A DNA stretch of 64,000 nt from Chloroflexota bacterium (GCA_025354985.1 JANXLU010000062.1:1-64000); one strand, 5' to 3'. Counted from the stretch's first letter, positions 32,843 to 42,244 are shown. Numbers and translations: made by a program. Notes: generated by a model not told the origin, from the sequence alone.

Positions 32843-35344
32843 CTAACTGTCCTGCACTTGGCGTTCCAGCAGGTCAACAAATTTGCTGGTTGCTGCGGGT
32901 GTTGTTCCCGTTGTTTGGACCGACGTACTACTCAACCGAACTGATGAGGTGCGCAGCGCTATAACGCCCGTTATCATCAACGCGAGCGCGGCAATAACCG
33001 GCAACAACCACAGCCCAAGCGTAAGTCCGCGCTTTGGGGGTTCTTGCATAACCGTTTCACCAAATCGCGCCTGAAAATAGCCGATGATTTCGGTGGGCGT
33101 TTTGCCTTGCTTCAACTGGGTGCGAATCTCGCCCTTCCATTGTTCGCAGGTTTCAGTCGGGCAATCGGCAAGGTTTCTGCCTGTGCATGTTGGGCAATTC
33201 AGTTGTTTGGCAACGTGATACGTGGCATCCTCAGTGTTGGGATCGGGTGCTTGAGCGAGTACCGGTTGCAATGTGGTCATCGTTGTAAACAGCCCGGCCA
33301 AACAGGCAATCAGGACAAGCGTGGTGGCCACACCTGCGCCCGCACCTCGCGTGCCCGATGCACCCGACGTCAGCCGCTGGGTCGTCGTCTGTGGTTGGGA
33401 TTCCATCGGCCAAAATGCAAGCACAAACCCCAAAATCATGACGATGCCACCGAGCCACACCCAATTAATCAGCGGATTCAAATACACCTGAAACGTCGCA
33501 TTTTCACCCTGTCCTTCCCAAGCGCTGAGGATGACATAGATCTCCTCGTTAAAGCCGCCGGTCGTGTCTGCGATGGTCGCTGTGTGTTGCTGGTCGGGAT
33601 ATACATCCCGGTGAGGAAACACGTTGCCAACCACCGATCCATCCGGCCTGGTTACCCATAGCGCAGCTTGCACGGTCTGGCAATCCGTAAATTCGCAGGG
33701 TGCCGGGCTTAGTCCGCGATAGGTAAAGTTGTAGTCGCCGATCCGCACGGTCTGATTTAGGTCAAAGTTCCGAACCACATCCGAGCCAAACAAGCCCTTG
33801 CCGATTGCACCAATTGCCAGGAGGACCACACCCACATGGACCAAATAACCACCATATCGTCGCTGGTTTTTGCGAATGAGATTACCCAGCGCGCGTGGTG
33901 CGACTTCGTTCTGCGCCTTCATGCGGGCGCGTGTCCCGCGCACATATTCGAGTACGGTTTGTGCGAGGGTATAAGCGCATAGACCCAACGCCAGCAGAGC
34001 CAATGGGTTGCGCGTTCCCAGTATGGCCAGGCCAGCCATGATGATTAGTGCAAACACGATAGGCACCCGGGCGAACCTGCCCAATGCTGCGGCGTTGGCC
34101 TTCCGCCATGCAAGCAAGGGCGCCACGCCCATCAGCAATACCAAAAGTCCAAGTTGGGGCACCACCGTCTGGTTGTAGAACGGCGGCCCGACCGTAATAC
34201 GCGTGCCATTGATGGCCTCGGTGAAAATCGGAAACGTGGTGCCTACAAACACCGTTACCGCTGCGCTCACAAACACCAGGTTTTGAATCAGAAAAATGCC
34301 CTCGCGCGAAAAGGCGGATTCAAGCTTGTTATCGCTGCGCAACGTATCCAGGCGGGTCAGCCAAAGCGTCATGCAGCCGCTGAGCATGATCACGATAAAA
34401 CCAAGAAAAAGTGGCCCCAGGTTGCTCTGGGCAAACGCGTGCACGCTGGTTAACACGCCACTACGCACAACCGCAGTGCCCCACACAATGCTGACAAACG
34501 TGAGTAACATCAGACACACGTTCCAGTTCTTGAACATACCGCGCTTTTCCTGAATCATCGCACTGTGCAAAAACGCCGTGCCCAACAGCCACGGCACAAA
34601 GGATTTATTCTCGACCGGATCCCAACCCCAATAGCCACCCCACCCAAGAACATCATGCGCCCAGCGACCGCCAAGCAGCAAACCAGCAGTCAGGAAGGCC
34701 CAACCGACGAGCGTCCATCTGCGCGAACTTAGCAGCCATTGATTGGTTGTGTTTCGGGTTGCGAGCGAGGCCACGCAAAAGGCAAATGGCACGATGAACC
34801 CGGTAAAACCCGCATACAAAATAGGCGGGTGAATGATCATCCCAGGGTGGCGTAGCAGCGGATTAAGCCCGCGTCCATCAATTGGTGGAAAATCCAATCG
34901 CTCAAACGGGCTGGTAACCAACAGATTCAACCCAATAAAAAACGCCAGAATCAGACACATGGTCGCAGCGACAAAGGGCAACAGCGACTTATCCTGTTTC
35001 CACTCACGGCTCATGCATGCGCATATAAACGCGCTCATGATGACGCTCCAAAACAGCATGCTGCCATTTTGCGAACCCCATAGCGCGGTAATTCGAAAAA
35101 ACAACGGTGTTGCCCGCGAGCTCACCTCGGAGACATACTTCACGCCAAAATCATTGGTTATAAGGGCAAACCATAACCCGGCTGCCGCGAGCAGTAACAG
35201 TGGGAACGTCAACGCCGCCGCAATCCGACCGCTTTGTACAAGCCGCTCATCATTGCGCCGGGCGCCCAGCAACGATGTGGCAACGGCATACAGAGCTACG
35301 GCCAATGCAAACCAGGCGCACAGGTGTCCGACGTCCGTTAGCAT
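32843..35344 (-). CDS. ccmF: CcmF-CcmH fusion, haem lyase component
   Basis: 833 residues. Residues 1 to about 660 are CcmF, a polytopic haem-handling protein with the WWD-type motif WGGYWGWDPVEN (235-246) and His-rich loops such as HPGMIIHPPILY. After a short linker a CcmH/CcmL domain follows (from about 720), with CPTCTGRNLADCPTETC. Its first CxxC matches the thiol-redox motif of CcmH. The domain ends in a membrane helix and a polar tail. In most bacteria these are separate proteins of the same haem lyase complex. The C-terminal domain lies outside the membrane, where apocytochrome c is matured. Start at 35344; ccmE ends 32 bases before. Confidence 0.92.
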   Translation of the reverse strand: MLTDVGHLCAWFALAVALYAVATSLLGARRNDERLVQSGRIAAALTFPLLLLAAAGLWFALITNDFGVKYVSEVSSRATPLFFRITALWGSQNGSMLFWSVIMSAFICACMSREWKQDKSLLPFVAATMCLILAFFIGLNLLVTSPFERLDFPPIDGRGLNPLLRHPGMIIHPPILYAGFTGFIVPFAFCVASLATRNTTNQWLLSSRRWTLVGWAFLTAGLLLGGRWAHDVLGWGGYWGWDPVENKSFVPWLLGTAFLHSAMIQEKRGMFKNWNVCLMLLTFVSIVWGTAVVRSGVLTSVHAFAQSNLGPLFLGFIVIMLSGCMTLWLTRLDTLRSDNKLESAFSREGIFLIQNLVFVSAAVTVFVGTTFPIFTEAINGTRITVGPPFYNQTVVPQLGLLVLLMGVAPLLAWRKANAAALGRFARVPIVFALIIMAGLAILGTRNPLALLALGLCAYTLAQTVLEYVRGTRARMKAQNEVAPRALGNLIRKNQRRYGGYLVHVGVVLLAIGAIGKGLFGSDVVRNFDLNQTVRIGDYNFTYRGLSPAPCEFTDCQTVQAALWVTRPDGSVVGNVFPHRDVYPDQQHTATIADTTGGFNEEIYVILSAWEGQGENATFQVYLNPLINWVWLGGIVMILGFVLAFWPMESQPQTTTQRLTSGASGTRGAGAGVATTLVLIACLAGLFTTMTTLQPVLAQAPDPNTEDATYHVAKQLNCPTCTGRNLADCPTETCEQWKGEIRTQLKQGKTPTEIIGYFQARFGETVMQEPPKRGLTLGLWLLPVIAALALMITGVIALRTSSVRLSSTSVQTTGTTPAATSKFVDLLERQVQDS

Positions 35345-35376
35345 AAAAAGCTAAATGTCACATGCATCGCGCTGCC

Positions 35377-35811
35377 TCAGGCCTTATCCGCAATATATTT
35401 GGTCGGGCACTTCAGCAGGAGCGCATCCGTGCTGTCTGCGGCATAGAACACGCCCTCCGGTGACAGTTTGCCCGTGATGATGGCCTGTGCCTCGTTCTGT
35501 AGCGTGTCGGGCTTGCTACCCCGGGCAATTACGCGAACCTTTTGTAATTTGTTCAAATCACCAGCCACATCCTCGCGCGTGTTTACAACATCGAATTCCA
35601 TCTTCAGGCTGCGCGCATCATATTGGATACTGCTGCCTATGACCCAGCCAGTGAGCTTGACCGAGCGATCCAGGTTCACCCCCTGCTGCTGCTGGCGTAT
35701 CAGGTTTGCCACATCCAATTCCTGGCTGCTGTTTCCAATAATTGCAAATGCAATCACCGCGATCATTGCCGCTCCTATCACTGACAGACCGATGATGGAT
35801 TTTGGTTTCAT
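35377..35811 (-). CDS. ccmE: Haem chaperone CcmE, Cys-type
   Basis: 144 residues, membrane anchor at about 6-26, then the OB-fold (VKLTGWVIGSSIQYD...MEFDVVNT...KVRVIARGSKPDTLQNEAQAIITGKLSPEGVFYAADSTDALLLKCPTKY). Proteobacterial CcmE binds haem through His in HxxxY. Here the position is Cys135 with Tyr139 (CPTKY), the CxxxY variant known from archaea and some other bacteria. First gene of the ccm unit; ccmABC are not in the window. Confidence 0.9.
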   Translation of the reverse strand: MKPKSIIGLSVIGAAMIAVIAFAIIGNSSQELDVANLIRQQQQGVNLDRSVKLTGWVIGSSIQYDARSLKMEFDVVNTREDVAGDLNKLQKVRVIARGSKPDTLQNEAQAIITGKLSPEGVFYAADSTDALLLKCPTKYIADKA

Positions 35812-35931
35812 ATTAGTAAATCTTTTGCCGGGACCCGTGGGTTACGACATGGCTCACCTACCAAGTGTACCGCGTTTTCCTAAGGCTGCTCTTAGAAGCC
35901 GACCCTGACCGGCTTGGTCGCTGTGCAGGCG

Positions 35932-36810
35932 CTACAAGTACGTGACTCCTGTCATTTGTTCCGACACCGTCCACAACTTCTCGGCCACTTGAGCATCGTT
36001 TGCTGCGGCGCTACGTGGCACCGGCGCTGGGAATCCGCGCATTCCCATAAACCCAGTCGGTCCACTGTACTCATTGGCCTTGGCCGTGACCGCAGCATGC
36101 AGGGTGGGAAGGGCACCCATGGCGGCAGACTGCGCGAAAATACCGCTTAACACCTTCACGCCCCCGGTTTGCAAGCCGGTGTCGCTCCATCCTGGGTGGG
36201 CAGCGGTGGCAGTTGCAGGAATTCCCATTTTGGCCAGGCGACGATTCAACTCAAGCGTAAACAACAAGTTGGCCAGCTTGCTCTGGCTATAGCGCCCCAT
36301 TGCCGAATAGCTCCGTTCCGCAGCCAAATCCGCAAAATCAATCGTGCCTGAGCGATGCATCCCACTGCTTACGTTAACAACCCGTGCATTTGGCGTGGCC
36401 TTGATTGCGTCCATTAGCAGACCCGTCAATGCAAAATGGCCAAGATGATTTGCGCCAAATTGCAGTTCAAATCCCTGAGCCGTCTTTGATTTTGGTGGGG
36501 CCATAACGCCCGCGTTGTTAATTAGCAGATCTAGACGGCTGTATTTCTTCAGGTAATCACCCGCAAACGTGCGCACTGAATTTAAGTCAGCCAAGTCCAG
36601 GGTCATCACATCAAGCCGGGCGCCCGGCACCTCGGCCACAATTGCAGCTCGCGCAGTCTCGGCCTTTTGGGCGTTACGGCAGGCCATGACAACTGTTGCG
36701 CCTTTGGCGGCCAGCACCTTGGCGGCTTCGAAACCAATGCCACTATTGGCCCCGGTAACAATTGCAATTCGACCAAGCTGCGATGGGATGTCGTCTTCAG
36801 TCCAGTTCAT
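35932..36810 (-). CDS. Short-chain dehydrogenase/reductase
   Basis: 292 residues, classical SDR related to retinol dehydrogenase/WW-oxidoreductase types. NAD(P) motif VTGANSGIGFEAAKVLAAKG, NNAGVM, catalytic Ser in VNVSSGMH, and Tyr-x3-Lys in RYSQSKLANL. ACRN after the second strand suggests NADP preference (basic residue). Substrate unknown. A TAAAAT box lies eight bases before the ATG. Divergent from hisD with 71 bases between. Confidence 0.9.
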   Translation of the reverse strand: MNWTEDDIPSQLGRIAIVTGANSGIGFEAAKVLAAKGATVVMACRNAQKAETARAAIVAEVPGARLDVMTLDLADLNSVRTFAGDYLKKYSRLDLLINNAGVMAPPKSKTAQGFELQFGANHLGHFALTGLLMDAIKATPNARVVNVSSGMHRSGTIDFADLAAERSYSAMGRYSQSKLANLLFTLELNRRLAKMGIPATATAAHPGWSDTGLQTGGVKVLSGIFAQSAAMGALPTLHAAVTAKANEYSGPTGFMGMRGFPAPVPRSAAANDAQVAEKLWTVSEQMTGVTYL

Positions 36811-36818
36811 AGATCGGG

Positions 36819-36824
36819 ATTTTA
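36819..36824 (-). promoter_or_regulatory. -10 box eight bases before the SDR gene
   Basis: TAAAAT on the minus strand, eight bases before the ATG at 36810: leaderless spacing. Confidence 0.45.
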
Positions 36825-36868
36825 GGCTGTCTGAATGAGTATTCCTTAATGAGACGCGGTTTACTACT

Positions 36869-36874
36869 TACAAT
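36869..36874 (+). promoter_or_regulatory. -10 box seven bases before hisD
   Basis: TACAAT ends seven bases before the hisD ATG: leaderless spacing. No Shine-Dalgarno in between. Confidence 0.5.
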
Positions 36875-36881
36875 GGTTTGA

Positions 36882-38213
36882 ATGTTAAAGATTCTCGAAC
36901 TGGACGAAGCGCTTGCAACCGTCTTGAAGCGCCGCGCCATTGATGATTTTCCGATCAGTGCCGCGATGCGGCAGCGCACGATTGCCACGTTTGGCTCCGA
37001 CCTGGCACCACACGATGTGGTCCGCACCATATTGAAGGATGTGCGCGAGCGTGGTGACCTCGCACTGCTGCACTGGTCTTCGCGGCTCGACGGCGCAGAA
37101 ATCACCGCGGATCAGCTGGTGGTGAGCGAGGAAGATATTGCCACAAGTTTTGACCTGATTGATGGCGAAGCCGTTGCGGCCATGGAGCGCGTCGCAGAGC
37201 GGATTGAAAATTTTCACAGCCACAATCCCGCCACCAGTTGGTGGAGCACCGCCCAGGGCGGTGTGATGGGCCAGCTCATTCGCCCGCTACAGCGGGTAGG
37301 CGTGTATATCCCGGGCGGAACCGCACCACTTGCCAGCACCTTGCTGATGACGACCATTGTTGCGCGCGCCGCCGGCGTTGAAGATGTGGTCGTGTGCTCG
37401 CCACCCGTGCGAGGCGGGCACCTTCCACATCCCGCAGTCCTTGCGGCAGCGGGCATCGCCGATGTAGATACAGTCTACGCAATCGGCGGCGTGCAAGCAA
37501 TAGGCGCCCTGGCCTATGGCACGAACTCGGTCCAAAAAGTGGACAAGATTTGTGGCCCCGGCAACGCATTTGTGGTGCTGGCAAAGAAGGAAGTGTTTGG
37601 CACGGTGGGAATTGATTCCCTGCCGGGCCCAACTGAAACCGTAATCGTTGCCGACGAATTCGCCAACCCGGTCTGGGTGGCGGCAGATTTGATGGCACAG
37701 GCTGAACATACTGCGGGCACGGCATTGTTACTCACGCCAAGCAAGAAACTGGCCCGCGCCGTCAACAAGTCCTTCGCCGCACTACTCGAAAAGCTCCCGG
37801 CGGCAAACCAGGCTGAAATCCGGGATTCGTTTGCCCATCGGTCGGCGATTATCCTAACGGAAGACCTGTTGGAGGCAATTTCCTTGGGTGACGATTTTGC
37901 ACCTGAACACTTCTGCCTTAGCGTTCAAGATCCGTGGGCTTGGGTGGACAAAGTCCGCAATGCGGGTGGCGTGTTCGTTGGTGAGCACTCGTTCGAGGTG
38001 CTTGGCGACTATGCCGCTGGCCCCAGCCACCAAATGCCCACGGGCGGCACGGCCCGCTTTACGTCACCGTGCAATGTCCTGGATTTTCTACGCGTGACCA
38101 ACGTCATCGCGCTGGATGCCACCACTTCGCGCTCACTGGCGCCACTGGCGTCCAAAATTGCGCAGGTTGAGGGTTTGTTCGCCCACAAACTCGCGGCCGA
38201 TCTTCGGTCGTAA
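36882..38213 (+). CDS. hisD: Histidinol dehydrogenase
   Basis: 443 residues; oxidises L-histidinol to histidine in two NAD steps, zinc enzyme. Seen: RVGVYIPGGTAPLASTLLM, DKICGPGNAFVVLAKKEVFGTVGIDSLPGPTE, AQAEHTAGTALLL, the catalytic Glu-His in DDFAPEHFCLSV, and AGPSHQMPTGGTARFTSP. The length is normal. It stands alone; no other his genes are in the window. Confidence 0.96.
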   Translation: MLKILELDEALATVLKRRAIDDFPISAAMRQRTIATFGSDLAPHDVVRTILKDVRERGDLALLHWSSRLDGAEITADQLVVSEEDIATSFDLIDGEAVAAMERVAERIENFHSHNPATSWWSTAQGGVMGQLIRPLQRVGVYIPGGTAPLASTLLMTTIVARAAGVEDVVVCSPPVRGGHLPHPAVLAAAGIADVDTVYAIGGVQAIGALAYGTNSVQKVDKICGPGNAFVVLAKKEVFGTVGIDSLPGPTETVIVADEFANPVWVAADLMAQAEHTAGTALLLTPSKKLARAVNKSFAALLEKLPAANQAEIRDSFAHRSAIILTEDLLEAISLGDDFAPEHFCLSVQDPWAWVDKVRNAGGVFVGEHSFEVLGDYAAGPSHQMPTGGTARFTSPCNVLDFLRVTNVIALDATTSRSLAPLASKIAQVEGLFAHKLAADLRS

Positions 38214-38226
38214 GTTATGGCGCCCG

Positions 38227-39264
38227 TCAAAACAGCAGCTTTACATATTTGAGAATGCCCTGATTCCACGGCACACGGTGACTGACCCCACTGGCATGCT
38301 CAAAATTCGCCAGGTTGGCCACATACCAATCGTAATTGCGTAGCAGGGCGTCCTTGTTGGAATACTTTGGCGCATAGCCGAGGACGCGCTCAGCCTTCTC
38401 AATACTCACAAACGACTCCTTGTATGCGGTCTCGTATACCCACTTGTAGAGAGGTGACAACTTGAACATCTCCAGGATTCGCAGCGTCCAAACCATAAGC
38501 GCGGCTATTGGCAGCGGCACAATCTTTTTGCCTTTGCCGGCATGATCGAGCACGGCTTGGAAATCCTGCTTCATCGTGTCGAAGACCTTGGCTCCAACGT
38601 TGAATGTATCGTTGACCTTGTTCTCGGGAAGCGTCGCGCACAAATAAATTGCCGCACACAAGTCTTCAACGTCCAAATATTGATATGGATTGTTTCCCGT
38701 GCCAATGACGGGAAATCCATGGCCGGTATAGGCCCAGTCATAGAGCATCGCAAATACGCCCAAGCGCTCGGGTCCGATAAAACTCTTGGGCCGAATTATC
38801 GTCACACACATGCCCGCGCCGCGATGATCCGCGCACACGCCCTCCGCTTCGATTTTGCTGACCCCATACGGCCCAACACCCTGCAACTTATCCGTTTCCA
38901 GTAATGGATGATGGTCTGGAATTCCATACACCGCGGTGGAAGAAATATGAATGAGGCGTCGCACCCCGGCGGCATGCGCACTTTCTATCACATTGCGCGA
39001 GCCAACAATGTCAGTGGAAAAAATATCCTCTTTCGAATACAGGGGTAACGCCGCCGCAGTGTGCACCACCACATCAATTCCCGGCATCGCCCGATCCAGC
39101 GCCGCGCGGTCACGAATGTCACCACGAATTTCGGTTATCTGCGATTGCTCGGGGTAATCAAAGGACGCAATATCAAAACTGGTGACGGTGTGACCACGTC
39201 CAAGCAGGTAACGCGTTAGATTGATGCCCAGGAAGCCGGCCCCGCCGGTTATCAGAAAGCGCAT
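38227..39264 (-). CDS. NAD-dependent epimerase/dehydratase
   Basis: 345 residues, extended SDR. NAD motif FLITGGAGFLGINLTRYLLGRGH, then GDIRDRAAL, VVHTAAALP, HISSTAVYG, and Tyr-x3-Lys in PYGVSKIEAEG. VTIIRPKSFIGPERLG and CYxxxDVEDLC-type YLDVEDLCAAI are typical. Probably acts on a nucleotide sugar or sterol-like substrate; not decidable. It begins directly after the greA stop, so the pair is co-transcribed. Confidence 0.88.
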   Translation of the reverse strand: MRFLITGGAGFLGINLTRYLLGRGHTVTSFDIASFDYPEQSQITEIRGDIRDRAALDRAMPGIDVVVHTAAALPLYSKEDIFSTDIVGSRNVIESAHAAGVRRLIHISSTAVYGIPDHHPLLETDKLQGVGPYGVSKIEAEGVCADHRGAGMCVTIIRPKSFIGPERLGVFAMLYDWAYTGHGFPVIGTGNNPYQYLDVEDLCAAIYLCATLPENKVNDTFNVGAKVFDTMKQDFQAVLDHAGKGKKIVPLPIAALMVWTLRILEMFKLSPLYKWVYETAYKESFVSIEKAERVLGYAPKYSNKDALLRNYDWYVANLANFEHASGVSHRVPWNQGILKYVKLLF

Positions 39265-39756
39265 TTATTCAACGCGCACAATCTTGAACGAAATTGGCCC
39301 GCCAGGTGCATTGGCCTTCACCTTGTCGCCGACCTTTTTGCCCATAAGCGCGCCGCCAATAGGTGATTCGTTGCTAATCTTGCCCTTGTTCGGGTCAGCT
39401 TCAGCCTTGCCGACAATCATAAAGACCTCGTCATCGGAGGTGCCAACTTCTTGCACGGTTACCTTGCTGCCGATCCGAACGTTGGTCACGTCGCGGGTCT
39501 GCTCGTCAATCAGCGCGGCATTCCGAATCATCGTATCGAGTTCCTTGATACGACCTTCCAAGAAGCCCTGCTCTTCCTTGGCAGCGGTGTAATCCGCGTT
39601 CTCACTCAAATCGCCCTGTTTGATCGCATCATGCAGCCGCTGAGCAAGCTCGGGCTTGCGCACATCCGTCAAAAAGACGAGCTCATCCTTTAGTTTTTTG
39701 AGTCCTTCCGCAGTCAGGTATATTTTGTTGGCATCGTTTTGACCATCAGCTTCCAT
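39265..39756 (-). CDS. greA: Transcription elongation factor GreA
   Basis: 163 residues from the ATG at 39756. That start is chosen because TACAAT lies seven bases before it; an upstream in-frame ATG is possible. The N-terminal coiled coil has IYLTAEGLKKLKDELVFL and the tip motif GDLSENADYTAAKEEQGFLEGRI with the acidic pair that cleaves backtracked RNA. The C-terminal FKBP-like part has NESPIGGALMGKKVGDKVKANAPGG. Rescues stalled RNA polymerase. Confidence 0.96.
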   Translation of the reverse strand: MEADGQNDANKIYLTAEGLKKLKDELVFLTDVRKPELAQRLHDAIKQGDLSENADYTAAKEEQGFLEGRIKELDTMIRNAALIDEQTRDVTNVRIGSKVTVQEVGTSDDEVFMIVGKAEADPNKGKISNESPIGGALMGKKVGDKVKANAPGGPISFKIVRVE

Positions 39757-39763
39757 ACCCCTC

Positions 39764-39769
39764 ATTGTA
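39764..39769 (-). promoter_or_regulatory. -10 box seven bases before greA
   Basis: TACAAT on the minus strand; the seven-base gap to the ATG reads GAGGGGT, too close to act as a normal Shine-Dalgarno. Confidence 0.5.
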
Positions 39770-39811
39770 CTTTGCAAAGTCATCCAAAGTTACCGCCGCC
39801 AAAATTCCGAT

Positions 39812-40942
39812 ATGCTGACCTTTGAACAAGTTGAGCTCTTTCAGGTGCGCCTGCCGCGCGTCAGCGCCTACCGCACGTCATACGGTGACCATACGTGGCG
39901 CGAGACTGTGCTGGCCCGGGTGGTGTCCAACGGAATTGAAGGCTGGGGCGAATTCTCCGGGGATGGCCCGGGCTTTAGCTATGAGACAGCGCAAACCGCC
40001 TGGCACATTTTGAAGGATTATTTGATTCCCCTGCTGTGTTCCACGCAACTGGAGACTCCCAGCATGTGCCCGGCGCTCTTTGCCGGTGTGCGCGGACACC
40101 CGTTCGCCAAGGCTACACTTGAAGCGGCAGTCTGGGACGTTGCAGGCAAGCAGACCGGCACCAGCCTGCACGCGCTCCTGCAACGCTTGTACCCGGACCA
40201 AACTTTACGGACAAAGGCGCCAGTCGGTGTCTCAATCGGTCTCCAACCTTCGATTTTTGCACTGGAGGTGCGCCTGGAACAACTCCGATCATTCCATTTA
40301 CCCCGGATTAAGCTCAAGGTTCGACCCGGTTGGGATGATGCCGCAATAAAAGCCACCCGCCTGGCCTACCCGGATACACCGCTCTCGGTGGATGGCAATT
40401 CGGCTTATGCCAGGGGCGATATCGACCGTCTCGTGGCGCTTGACGATCTTGATCTCACGATGATTGAACAACCGTTCGGGCCCGATGATTTGTATTCCCA
40501 TCGCGATCTACAAGCGCGCTTGCAGCACACGCCGGTCTGTCTGGACGAATCCATTCATAGCGTCCGTACCGCCGAATCTGCCTTGCGCTGGCATGCCTGC
40601 CGGGTAATTAACATCAAACAGGGCCGGGTTGGTGGTCTCACACAGGCGATCGAATTGCATAACCTGTGTGTCGAGCATCATATACCTGTGTATGCTGGGG
40701 GCATGTTTGAGACCGGGATCGGTAAGTCTCTGAATGCCGCTCTGGCGTGCCTGCCAAACTTTAACTTCCCGGGAGACGCGGTCCCACCCGAGCAGCTTTA
40801 TGGTTTTGATCTCATTCAAAACCGCCTGGATTACTCTGACGATGGTGAGCTTTCGGCTCCCAGTGGTCCGGGTCTCGGATTCACCGTGGACCTAAAACAA
40901 ATCAAGGCGCGCACTCAAACTTCGCTCATCATCAGGAAGTAA
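39812..40942 (+). CDS. Enolase-superfamily OSBS/N-acylamino acid racemase, copy 1
   Basis: 376 residues of the MenC / NSAR-OSBS subgroup. The N-terminal lid starts FEQVELFQVRLPRVSAYRTSYG. The barrel active site is complete: Lys-x-Lys in RIKLKVRPG, metal ligands Asp in VDGNSAY, Glu in MIEQPF and Asp in CLDESIHS, and the opposite Lys in INIKQGRVGGL. Whether it makes o-succinylbenzoate for menaquinone or racemises N-acyl amino acids cannot be told. No other men genes are here. Copy 2 follows after 32 bases. Confidence 0.85.
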   Translation: MLTFEQVELFQVRLPRVSAYRTSYGDHTWRETVLARVVSNGIEGWGEFSGDGPGFSYETAQTAWHILKDYLIPLLCSTQLETPSMCPALFAGVRGHPFAKATLEAAVWDVAGKQTGTSLHALLQRLYPDQTLRTKAPVGVSIGLQPSIFALEVRLEQLRSFHLPRIKLKVRPGWDDAAIKATRLAYPDTPLSVDGNSAYARGDIDRLVALDDLDLTMIEQPFGPDDLYSHRDLQARLQHTPVCLDESIHSVRTAESALRWHACRVINIKQGRVGGLTQAIELHNLCVEHHIPVYAGGMFETGIGKSLNAALACLPNFNFPGDAVPPEQLYGFDLIQNRLDYSDDGELSAPSGPGLGFTVDLKQIKARTQTSLIIRK

Positions 40943-40958
40943 TTCGAGCGGGTCGCTT

Positions 40959-40964
40959 TACAAT
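40959..40964 (+). promoter_or_regulatory. -10 box ten bases before enolase-superfamily copy 2
   Basis: TACAAT, ten bases before the ATG at 40975, so copy 2 may have its own start besides read-through from copy 1. Confidence 0.4.
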
Positions 40965-40974
40965 CCACGTAGCC

Positions 40975-42165
40975 ATGAAAGTTGAACAAATTGAACTCTT
41001 CCACATTCGAATGCCCTATGTCCTGCCGTTTGAAACCAGCTTTGGCGTAAGCACCATGCGCGAGACTTGGATTGTCCGTATGATCGCCGATGGCGTTATA
41101 GGCTGGGGTGAGAGCGTGGTCGAGCAATTGCCCGGCTACAGCACGGAAACGGTGCAAACCGCATTCTCAGTGGCCAAGGATTGCCTGATCCCGGAACTTT
41201 TTGCCACGTCGGTTGATTCACCGCTGGACGTGCCGGACCACTTTGCCCAGGTTCGCGGCCACAACATGGCCAAGGCCATGTTTGAAAGCGCAGTTTGGGA
41301 TATCGCGGCTCAGCAAAACAAGCTGAGCTTGCAGCAATACATCGGCAAACTCAGCGGTCATGGCAACCTGAAGGATCGTGTGAGCGTGGGCGTGAGTGTG
41401 GGCATCCAGGAATCGCCGGCCAAATTGGTGGAACGTGTGCTTGCCTATCGTGCGGACGGCTATAGCCGTATCAAAATGAAAATTAAACCTGGTCGCGATG
41501 TGGCAGATGCACGCGCCGTCAGAGCTGCTCTGCCCAACATTATGTTGATGGTGGATGCAAACAGCGCCTATTCGATCGAGGAGATTGATGTCATCAAGCA
41601 GATGGACGACTTGAATTTTCTGATGATTGAACAGCCATTTGCCTATGACGATATTTTTCAGCACAGCAAGTTGCAGAAACAGATCAAGACGCCCGTATGC
41701 CTGGATGAAAGCATCCACAGCGTCCGGGATGCCCAAGCGATGATCGAGCTGGACGCCGGGCGTATTATTAACATCAAACAAGGTCGTCTGGGTGGCCTAA
41801 ATGCGGCAATTGCCACGCATGACTTGTGCATGAAGCACAATATCCCGGTGTGGTGCGGCGGCATGCTGGAGACTGGTATTGGTCGCGCCTTGAATGTGGC
41901 CCTGGCCAGCCTGCCAAACTTCAAGCTACCCAGCGACCTGAGCGCCAGCAACCGTTATTACAATCCGGACATCATCGATCCGGAATTCACTTTGAACAAC
42001 GACAGCACCCTCAGCGTCCCGACCGGAATCGGCCTTGGCGTCCATGTGGACATGGAGCGCCTCACCCGTGCAACCATTGTGCATCATGTGTTTCGTGGCG
42101 ACCGATCATTCGCCTCCGCTGATACACTCACGGGTGTAAAGCTGACCGGGCGTCGCAAGGGATGA
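40975..42165 (+). CDS. Enolase-superfamily OSBS/N-acylamino acid racemase, copy 2
   Basis: 396 residues, clearly paralogous to the gene just before it along its full length (VEQIELFHIRMP..., ETSFG...RETWIVRM, GMLETGIGRALNVALASLPNFKLP). Active site complete: KMKIKPGRD, VDANSAY, MIEQPF, CLDESIHS, NIKQGRLGG. It has a C-terminal extension of about 20 residues (VFRGDRSFASADTLTG). Retention of both active sites argues for two different substrates rather than redundancy. Confidence 0.86.
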   Translation: MKVEQIELFHIRMPYVLPFETSFGVSTMRETWIVRMIADGVIGWGESVVEQLPGYSTETVQTAFSVAKDCLIPELFATSVDSPLDVPDHFAQVRGHNMAKAMFESAVWDIAAQQNKLSLQQYIGKLSGHGNLKDRVSVGVSVGIQESPAKLVERVLAYRADGYSRIKMKIKPGRDVADARAVRAALPNIMLMVDANSAYSIEEIDVIKQMDDLNFLMIEQPFAYDDIFQHSKLQKQIKTPVCLDESIHSVRDAQAMIELDAGRIINIKQGRLGGLNAAIATHDLCMKHNIPVWCGGMLETGIGRALNVALASLPNFKLPSDLSASNRYYNPDIIDPEFTLNNDSTLSVPTGIGLGVHVDMERLTRATIVHHVFRGDRSFASADTLTGVKLTGRRKG

Positions 42166-42244
42166 CCCGCCTTTCGGCCACCCATGGCGCACCAGCCAGA
42201 AGGCGCGCAGTTGGCTGGAAGGTGTCACGCGTCACGTGCTCACC

